A stretch of DNA of 64,000 nt from Dryas octopetala. Lineage: Eukaryota > Streptophyta > Magnoliopsida > Rosales > Rosaceae. Made by a program: the position numbers and the translations under genes. Shown in pieces: positions 56,334-64,000 of the stretch; positions within the stretch are counted from its first letter, which is position 1; the number at the start of each line of letters is the position of its first letter. The notes beneath the pieces are model-generated. The model was not told the DNA's origin. It was given only the letters and a program-made list of their open reading frames with translations, and did not search any database. The stretch spans positions 30,717,489-30,781,488 of the forward strand of contig OY992832.1 of the NCBI GenBank assembly GCA_963921425.1, read 5' to 3'.

Positions 56334-59300
56334 TACTGCTAAGCTGGAATGTTCGGGGTCTCCGGAATCCCCGGACATTCGCCTCTCTCAAGCATCTTTT
56401 GAGGGAAAAAAAACCGGACGTCATTTTTCTAATGGAGACAAAAATGACGAATAAACAAATGGAAAATTTATACTCCAAGCTGGGAATGAAAGGCTCAATT
56501 TTTGTGGGGCGTACTGGACTAAGCGGGGGTTTGATTATGCTATGGCGTGTTGGCTTGGATATGAAACTTCTCTCCTACTCGCAGGGACATATAGACATGC
56601 AGATATTTCAGGACAGCGGCTCGCACTTCCGCCTTACTGGTTTCTATGGCAACCCTGTGGCAAATCAAAGAAGACATTCATGGGAGTTGTTACGGCGACT
56701 TGGTGGGGTCCAAGATAGCCCATGGCTGGTCCTTGGAGACTTCAATGAAATCCTCAGACCGGAAGAAAAATGGGGGGGTAGGGAGAAGTTGGCGAGTCAA
56801 ATGAGGGAATTTAGGGAGGCTCTCTTGGACTGTAATCTTTCAGATGTGCCTTTTGCAGGGGATCCTTTCACTTGGGAATGCCGACGAGCTGGGGTCTGCT
56901 TTGTTAAAGAACGTTTGGACCGGGTGGTGGTGAATCATGGCATGTTCGATTTATTTGGGGAAGTGACGACCCAGCACATTCAACTCCCGGGTTCGGATCA
57001 CATCCCAATTCTGGCCAGATTAACATCCCGCACCTCCAATCTTCAGTCGATACAGCGTCGGCGCAGGTTTCACTTCGAGCAAAGATGGTGTCGGGAGAGG
57101 GGTGTGAAGATATAATCCGAAATGTCTGGGAGGACCCAACGATGGAGGGGGCTGGTTTAACGCAAGGAATAAGTAATTGTGCAAGTAAACTGAAAACCTG
57201 GAGCGCCAAGCTCTTCCGCAGCCGCCAAAAACAAATCTCAAAGATACAATTAGAGATCGAGAAGGCCAAGGCGGCTGCCAACCCCACCATACGCTGCGGT
57301 AAGTTAAGGGAATTGGAAGTTTCACTGGAAAAACTGATAGAAGAAGATGAAATCTACTGGCGGCAGCGCTCTAGAATTTCCTGGCTGCGGGAGGGCGATA
57401 AGAACACCCGCTTTTTTCATGCTTATGCCAGGGAACGAGGCCGACGAAACCACATATCTGGCTTATTCGATGATCATCACGAGTGGATCACTGATGATAA
57501 TGCAGTGGGTAACATGTTTTGTGACTATTTTAATTCCCTTTTCACGTCGACTGGCGGTATAGAAATGCAAAGAATCCTGGACACAGTGATGCCGAAGATT
57601 ACAGTGGAGATGAATGCCCAGCTATTGCTCCCTTTCACACGGGAGGAGGTGGAGCGAGCACTTTTTCAAATGTTCCCAACAAAAGCCCCTGGGCCGGACG
57701 GCATGCCTGCACTATTTTATCAAAAATATTGGCATATAGTGGGAGATCGTGTGGTGGATTTTAGTCTAGCGGTTTTAAACGGTACTTGTAGTGTGGGCTG
57801 TGTAAACGACACTCTTATTGCGCTCATTCCCAAAGTCTCTAAGCCAGAACGGACCACGGATTTCAGGCCTATCAGCCTGTGCAATGTTCTCTACAAGCTT
57901 GTTGCTAAATCTTTTGCAAACAGGTTGAAAGGGGTGCTCCCACACGTGATCTCTGAGAATCAAAGCGCCTTTGTTCCAGGCCGCCTAATAATTGATAATG
58001 TGGTGGTTGCTTTTGAGACCACCCACACGATTAAGACACAGAATGTCACTGCATCGCCCAAGATGGCGATTAAACTCGATATGGCTAAGGCGTATGACAG
58101 GGTGGAATGGAGTTTTCTAGAAGCAATAATGCTGAAAATGGGTTTTCATGAGCAATGGGTTAGAAGAATCATGGACTGCATCACCACTGTACAGTTTTCG
58201 ATACTTTGGAAGGGGATTCCATTGGGCAACATTATTCCACAACGGGGCCTGCGTCAAGGCTGCCCTCTATCCCCCTATTTATTCTTGCTATGTGCAGAGG
58301 GGTTTAGTGCCTTGCTCCACAATGCAGAACAAAGGAAGCTCATCCAGGGAGTTAAGGCGGGCACCTCCGCCCCCCCCATCACGCATCTGTTCTACGCTGA
58401 TGATAGCCTTTTATTTGCGGAGGCGACAACTGCGGCTGCTTGGGAAATCAAACAGATTTTACAGGTATACGAAGAAATCTCCGGACAAGTGGTGAATTTT
58501 TCCAAGTCGGCTATCTGTTTTAGCAAGAACGTTGAGCACCTATACCGCACAATAATTTCCCAAGTATTGGGCGTCCCGATCGTCCAATGCCATGAAAAAT
58601 ATATGGGGCTGCCTACAGTTGTGGGTAAAGGAAAAGAACACCTGTTTCACCAATTAAAAGACCGTGTGTGGCAACGGCTGAATGGGTGGCAAGAGAAATT
58701 ACTTTCTAAGGCGGGGAAGGAGGTGTTACTGAAGTCGGTGATACAGGCCATCCCCACTTACTATATGAGTTTCTTTCGCCTATCCAAGAAGACCTGCAGA
58801 GAGCTCACTTCTCTAGTCTCGCGGTTCTGGTGGGGAAATAAGAACAAACAAGGTGTGCATTGGCTAAAATGGGGGCAAATGTGTGGTTCGAAGCTAGAGG
58901 GAGGGCTGGGTTTCAGGGAAGTGGAGAGTTTCAACAAAGCTCTGTTAGCAAAGCATGGTTGGAGGCTGTTAACAACACCGAATGCGTTGGTATGCCGGGT
59001 TCTCAAAGGGAAATACTTCCCTTCGGATCAGTTCGCAAACGCCTCCCTGGGGTCCAGGCCTTCACAGTTTTGGAGGTCCCTGTTATGGGCTAGGGAATTA
59101 CTCTTGGCTGGGATGAGATGGAGAGTGGGCACAGGTGAGAACATTTTAGTATATGAGGATGGATGGCTACCTTCCCCGACCACTTTTCGAGTGCAGTCGC
59201 CTCGCCTGCTTGCCACTGACCTCCGTGTAAGCGACCTCATCACCGATGGGAGCAAGTGGAACTATGAGCTCATTTATGCGCATTTCGCTCTCCACGAGGC

Positions 59301-60426
59301 TGACATGATGGTCAGCATCCCTCTCAGTCGTATGAGCGTGGCTGACATCCAAATTTGGCATTACTCGAAGAATGGCTGCTACTCGGTTAAAAGTGGGTAT
59401 TGGTTGGCAGTCAATGAGAAACGGAGGGCAGGGGGTGCAGAAGGATCCTCTCATAACTCGCAGGAAAGTTTCTGGAGAGGGGTGTGGAAGCTCAAAATTC
59501 CAGGAAAGGTGAAGCTCTTCTTGTGGCGTTGGTGCTCTGGAACTCTTCCTTGCAACGCCAACTTGTTCCAGCGTAAGATTCGGGCTGACCCCTCCTGCCC
59601 CTGCTGCCATCATCGGGCTGAGACTCCCTTACATGCCATATGGGAATGCAAAGGTGCCAAAGCCATATGGAGACACTCCTCTTTGAGCGAGGCTGTGGGT
59701 TGGCCAATGGGGGGGTCGGTTCTCGAATTCTGCCAATATGCCCAGCGGGTTCTCTCTATGGATGAGCTGACCCTCTTCGCCTTTCTTTGCTGGGGCATCT
59801 GGAATTGGAGGAATAATTGGGTCTATAACAACATCAGAGAGGCGCCTGAGGATGTCTATCGGCGTTTGGCTCAATTCGCTTTGGAGTTTAAGGAAGCAAA
59901 TTCAAGTTTGGTGGAGCAGAGTTGCGCGGGACCTGAGCCAGGCCGATGGGAAAAACCGCCAGAGGGGATAGTGAAAATTAATGTGGACGGGGGAGTTCTG
60001 AGCGGGCGACGGCGCTGCGGACTGGGCGTTGCAATTCGTGACTGCTCGGGCAAAATTCTGGTGGCAGCGACCAAGCAGGTGCCGGGATCCTTCTCGCCAC
60101 AAGCCACTGAACTTCTAGCCGCGGTGATGGGGCTCACACTGACTTTGGATTTGGGCGCTCAACGAATCATACTCGAGATGGATGCCGCGTACGCAGTTAG
60201 CTGCATCAATATGGAAGGCCCTTGTATGCATGCAGATGGTGTTTTAGTGGAGGAGATTAAGCTCCTTTTGGCCTCCTTTGCGGGAGCTACTTGCCAGTTT
60301 CGCAGTCGCAAGACCAATTTGGTGGCTCATAAATTAGCTCAGTTTGCTAAGACCCACATGGGTGTTTATTTTTGGACTGATGTAATGCCTTTATGGCTTA
60401 GTGAAGCAGTGAACACTGATATTTGA
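56330..60426 (+). pseudogene. LINE ORF2: endonuclease, RT, zf-RVT, RNase H, one frameshift
   Basis: Starts MILLSWNVRGLRNPRTFASL with the apurinic-type endonuclease (LVLGDFNEI, SDHIPILA) over about 220 codons. A one-base frameshift near 57086-57090 follows; the first frame stops at 57113. The other frame is open to 60426. Reverse transcriptase has KAPGPDGMPALFYQKYW, PISLCNVLYKLVAK, QGCPLSPYLF and FYADDSLLFAE. A zf-RVT domain (WKLKIPGKVKLFLWR, CPCCHHRAETPLHAIWEC) lies near codons 1045-1110. A plant-type RNase H (INVDGG, ATELLAAVMGL, EMDAAYAV) forms the C-terminus. It is one small indel from an open frame of about 1365 codons. Confidence 0.93.
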
Positions 60427-60455
60427 ATAAAAATTGGCACAGCTTCTTCTCAAAA

Positions 60456-60472
60456 AAACTGACACTCTGAAC
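60456..60472 (+). repeat. Target-site duplication of the LINE, right copy
   Basis: aaactgacactctgaac directly follows the LINE A tail. Confidence 0.93.
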
Positions 60473-60614
60473 CCTGTGTAGAATTCAAAACAAACTAAGT
60501 TTTCATTTCATCCAGAACTACAAGAAAGTTTAGTTTGAGTCAAATCTAAGAATTTAACAAAAAATTTACATGACAATGAACAAGCATAACATCATAGTAA
60601 AACCTAAAGGCCTT

Positions 60615-61906
60615 TCAGGGTTTGCTTCGTAACTGTGGAAAGATGGAATCAACAAAGGCATGGTGCATCGGATCTGATAGCCAGAGATTAGCTACATGAT
60701 GATGAGATGAGGTGCGCCTATGGACTTCTTCAATCAGCCAGATTGTGGCTTCAGCTTTACACGGATGAATGATGGTATCCAAAGGCCTGTATTCGTCCTC
60801 ACCGCCAATCCTCAAAAGGTCCCACTGTTTTAGGAGAATATTGGTGAGGTAATGCAAAGGCTGTCCATACAACTGCTTAATGGACTTGCCTAAACCTATC
60901 CAAGAGGTAAATGGAATAACAGAGCCATGGTGTGTCGGGATTGGGATCTGCTTCATGTACTCCTCATACATCTCTGCCCTTCTGATCAAAGCATCTGCAG
61001 TTTAAAGCAAGTTTAAAGGACTTAGAAGTCAAATAAGGAAACAAAGCTATCAATCTACGAACAGCAATGGGCTACGGTACCATGAAAGGAATACGGCAAA
61101 GTTCCATAATGATACAAAACAGCAATTTGTTATCCGCTCGTTTTTTCTAAAGAAGTTCTCACATATTGAGGTTACTACATTCAGTGAACAAAAGCTCCCA
61201 CAACTGCAACAATAACATCCATGAGTACACATTTTCTTCATCCTTCATTAATAGCATATTCATACTATTAAGTTTAAGAGTGGCCAACTATGTTGTAGCT
61301 ACTACAGTTCAAATTATGGAAAAACAAAACTTGTTCACTTAATAATCTTAAGCCAATAACTGTTTTTGGTAATCAAATGCGAAACTATAAATCCATTTAC
61401 TGGAACAAACAGCATTGCACAGCTTGGATCAGAGATTTCCAGAGGTGGATAATTTTTCCATGGCATTAATGTAATCTAAACATGATAGAGGTGCACGATG
61501 TTCCAGTTATCAATACAAGGTGATAATAAGTGTCTATAATCATAAGTTTCTCGAAACTTGAAGTAAGTTAAGACATTTTTCAAAGCATGTTTGAAGGATC
61601 TCAACTGAACTATGTATTTCTTAATAGTTTATTGAAAAACATAGACTCATTGCTCTGCAACATTATAACAAACTTTAATTGATATTATGATTTCAATTCA
61701 CCAATCCCAGTTAAAAAAAGGACCTAAATCTTAACTGTGTAAATACCTTCAAATGTTATTTCTTTGGTAGGTTGATCCATTGTAACATTATTGGTTAACT
61801 GCTTGCTATCATTCTCAGTAGTGGCTTCCATCTCTACGTCTGAGGAAGAAGGGTCATCTGATGATATAACATCAACCTGCTCATTCCATGGAGCTGCCTT
61901 CTTCAT
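60615..61906 (-). CDS. RDM1: RDM1, RNA-directed DNA methylation factor
   Basis: Two exons, 61747-61906 and 60615-60994, with a 752-bp GT-AG intron in phase 1; 179 residues against 163 in Arabidopsis. Exon 1 (start [18 protein letters not shown]) is an acidic, weakly conserved N-terminus. Exon 2 carries the diagnostic core: [68 protein letters not shown], and a C-terminus near DSIFPQL. In Arabidopsis RDM1 is part of the nuclear DDR complex with DRD1 and DMS3. It is needed for Pol V transcription, binds methylated single-stranded DNA and links AGO4 to DRM2. The frame is intact. The ATG at 61904-61906 is the first in frame, although a splice-acceptor-like site just upstream allows a 5' UTR intron. 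Confidence 0.95.
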
Positions 61907-62448
61907 GGTATATAGACTGTAAACCCGGGGAAACACTTATTTAGCATCCACAGCAATTGAAAGACAGGATAACTGAAATAAAACACATGAAAAAGTTAAG
62001 AATCCCACAGAACCATAAGGCCTTCCACAGTGGTTTAGTGAGTGTGATAGCTATACATAGGTTACAAAGTGGCCTGCATAGTGATTTTGTGATCTGAATA
62101 GTGCTGAGAGTAATAGTCATATATGCTGAAGCTATAGTGATGCTGAGAGTCATATCTGTGTACCTAATTAAATTAAGCCTAATTGAGATTAAGTAATGGT
62201 TAAGTTATAATCTATAAAAATTATACCATTGGTTATATTTTAAAGAGATCTTTAATATAAGATCAATATTGAATATATTTGGATTTATAATTTTATGACC
62301 CAGATTATAATTTCTATAATTTTATTACCTAATAATAGGATATTTTATTTCAATTCATAATACTACACGATATAATGTACACAAATATTGATGAAATGCA
62401 CACAAACATAAAGTAGACGACAAACATAATTGAAAATAAAATGAAGCA
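61907..62448. other. RDM1 upstream region and 3' flank of the Myb/SANT-like gene
   Basis: About 540 bp between two genes on the same strand. AT-rich, with no distinct core promoter recognised. Confidence 0.5.
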
Positions 62449-63408
62449 TTAGTCAAATGGTGAAAAGTTGGTGTTGGGATAGTACCCTCCCGAGCTTGAC
62501 GTGCCCTGATTGGCCTCGTTAGCAGCACTTGCATTCCATCTTGCCATAACTTCACGTTGTCTTGCCTCCCAAAACGCTCGTCGTTCTCCGAACATGGTGG
62601 TGAGGTTCATTTCCATGATCCCCAAGTCTTCCTGCCTTTGTTTGTATTTGTTGTGCTCTTTGATCAATCGCTCATGGTTAGTAAACAACGTCTTGGTCTC
62701 TTGGCAAAGGTTGTTGATACTCTCAGCTGCTTGGGGACTATCTTGTCTGGCCTTTTTTGACTTGTTTCTGCCAGGTGGCCTAGGGCAACTACCGCCAAGT
62801 GGTTGAAAGGCCGAAGCATCTTCATTTGCGCTCAATTGAACCGCTTTAGCATCATTGTTATTGGCATCGGCATCGGCATCGGTGGGGGTGTCGTCGGCCT
62901 CAGTGGGGGTGTCGGTTGGAGTGTCCCACGGTTCATGTTGCCACTTCACAAAGTGCTGCATTTTGACAAAACAATGGTGCCAACCAAAAGGACGGTTGTT
63001 TGGGTGGGTTGCTTGGTATCGTGCACTGGCAAAGCTCACCTAATAACATGAAAACAAATTAATGAATTATAAATGGTACAAAAATATTTGAATTTAATTA
63101 ACAAAAAAACTCACCACATCAATTTGGCTTTGCCCGCTTGTGCGTGCTCGTTCTGCTGCCAAGATACATTTATGATACTTTGAGGTGGCACCCCCTATCT
63201 TCTTGAAGTGAGCTATGGCCGCCCCAATTTGTCGCCCATTAGCCACGACTCGAGGACAATTCTTAAGCAAATGATTGTACACTTTCTCCCAAAAATCCAT
63301 GTTTCTTTGATTGGAGCCGATGCAACGATCTTCAGAGTGTTGCATCCAAGCTTCAACTAGAGCTACCTCTTCCTCATAGGACCAATTCTTCCCTTTTGGA
63401 TTTCCCAT
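62449..63408 (-). CDS. Myb/SANT-like protein related to PIF/Harbinger ORF1
   Basis: Two exons, 63115-63408 and 62449-63039, joined in phase 0 by a 75-bp GT-AG intron; 294 residues. Residues 1-98 include a trihelix/SANT-like DNA-binding domain (NWSYEEEVALVEAWM, FWEKVYNHLL, AAIAHFKKIGGATSKYHKC). After YQATHPNNRPFGWHHCF comes an acidic DTPTEAD/DADADAN repeat, a basic PPGRNKSKKAR motif and a C-terminal coiled coil (MEMNLTTMFGERRAFWEARQ). Plant genomes have many such genes, some misnamed glutathione S-transferase T3-like, and PIF elements carry an ORF1 of this type. No DDE transposase or terminal repeats are seen nearby, so it could be a domesticated or stranded copy. The frame is intact. Confidence 0.85.
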
Positions 63409-64000
63409 GAATGAAAAGAAAATTTTTCTACAATAATTTAGTATGCAAAAGATAGATGTGTAAGTGCAAATATGGGGTGGAAATGACCAATTTATAGAAG
63501 AAATGTTAAACTAACCGTTACAAATTTTTTCTGAATTTTGCCATTTTTTCGGAATTTTTCTGATTTTTATTGATTTTTTATCAATTAAATAAACCTATTT
63601 CAACGGGCAAATAATCTCAGCCGTTAGATCCCAACGGGATGGCCTAAGTTACAGATTTTGTGCAACATACACACCCGCCCACCATAAAGCAGCAGTACAA
63701 TAAATTATCTTTTTTTTGGTCAATCAGTACAATAAATTATCTAATGGGAAGAATTTTAAAATGACAGTAACTTGTGAAATATCAATCAATTACCTTAATG
63801 TGTTCTCTGTATTTACTCACATTAATTAGTTATTAAATTCCCAACTAGTAAGTAAATGTCATTATCTTCCCGAAAGTATCCCTTGCCATCCATTGTTATA
63901 AAGTTGAACTAGCATCCTACGGAATAAACCCCTTAATTCTCTTCTGTCAGTCACAAAATGCTCTTTCTCCAGTATCTTTGTTTTCCTCAAAACATAAGCA
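63409..64000. other. Upstream region of the Myb/SANT-like gene, no gene seen
   Basis: AT-rich sequence that should hold the promoter of the minus-strand gene. Nothing else is recognised up to the window edge. Confidence 0.5.

Larger units (their letters stand above)
54614..60455 (+). mobile_element. Near full-length L1-type LINE
   Basis: 5842 bp with a 5' leader, two ORFs, a short 3' UTR and a short A tail after cttcttctc, flanked by a perfect 17-bp duplication. It is markedly more GC-rich than its surroundings. ORF1 is intact and ORF2 has one frameshift, so the copy is young. It inserted 142 bp past the RDM1 stop codon and is convergent with RDM1. Confidence 0.95.

Noticed and set aside
1..64000. 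CRISPR arrays, bacterial-type operons or insertion sequences
   Set aside because: The window is plant nuclear DNA; tandem repeats seen are short, diverged or belong to transposons.

Overview
The window is nuclear DNA of a flowering plant, most likely a eudicot. The host genes are a SERAT2-type serine acetyltransferase, the plant-only RdDM factor RDM1, CYP71-type cytochrome P450 remnants and a Myb/SANT-like gene with PIF/Harbinger ancestry. The rest is typical plant transposon sequence: Copia, Gypsy, L1 LINE, MULE, CACTA and MITEs. The species cannot be read from the sequence. Only the SERAT2 gene (10073-11257), RDM1 (60615-61906) and the Myb/SANT-like gene (62449-63408) look like intact host-type genes.

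Layout. 1-824: AT-rich flank with short repeats and a small partial ORF at the edge. 825-5913: a complete but defective Copia element on the minus strand (280-bp LTRs, target duplication CGATC). 5914-9900: non-coding, with a MITE at 6533-6954 that sits in one copy of a short duplication, so the second copy gives its empty site. 10073-11257: intronless SERAT2 gene. 12678-14319: dead CYP71-like P450, cut by the LTR of the next element. 14320-48623: a transposon nest. Gypsy C (LTRs at 14320 and 48325) holds Gypsy A (16310 to about 45600). Gypsy A is split in its protease region by Gypsy B (19698-45080, minus strand, duplication ACTAC). The left LTR of Gypsy B was hit by a 6-kb two-gene MULE (19727-25731, duplication TAAAATTTA) and by a 10-kb Sirevirus-type Copia (25856-35853, duplication GAAGA). 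48890-50333: CACTA remnant carrying a solo LTR (49154-49941). 50334-51184: end of another Gypsy element, abutting a second P450 fragment (51185-51337). 52081-53740: decayed Copia pol. 54614-60455: near-complete L1-type LINE with a 17-bp target duplication. 60615-63408: RDM1 and the Myb/SANT-like gene, both on the minus strand.

Main points. (1) Gypsy B ends in the same (U5) LTR terminus on both sides. Its right end is a short forward LTR piece joined to an inverted LTR piece at a 12-bp inverted micro-homology. This looks like a snap-back template switch during cDNA synthesis that was then integrated normally. (2) The MULE carries two convergent genes: a spliced MURA transposase with one nonsense codon, and a spliced 79-residue GRF-type zinc-finger protein in the position mudrB has in maize MuDR. 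(3) RDM1, a component of transposon silencing, has a LINE inserted 142 bp past its stop codon. (4) Most readable in-frame stops in the retroelements are Trp-to-stop or Gln-to-stop changes, as methyl-cytosine decay would produce.

All calls come from reading the sequence and from memory of protein families. No database search was run. Identity counts and splice sites were read by eye.
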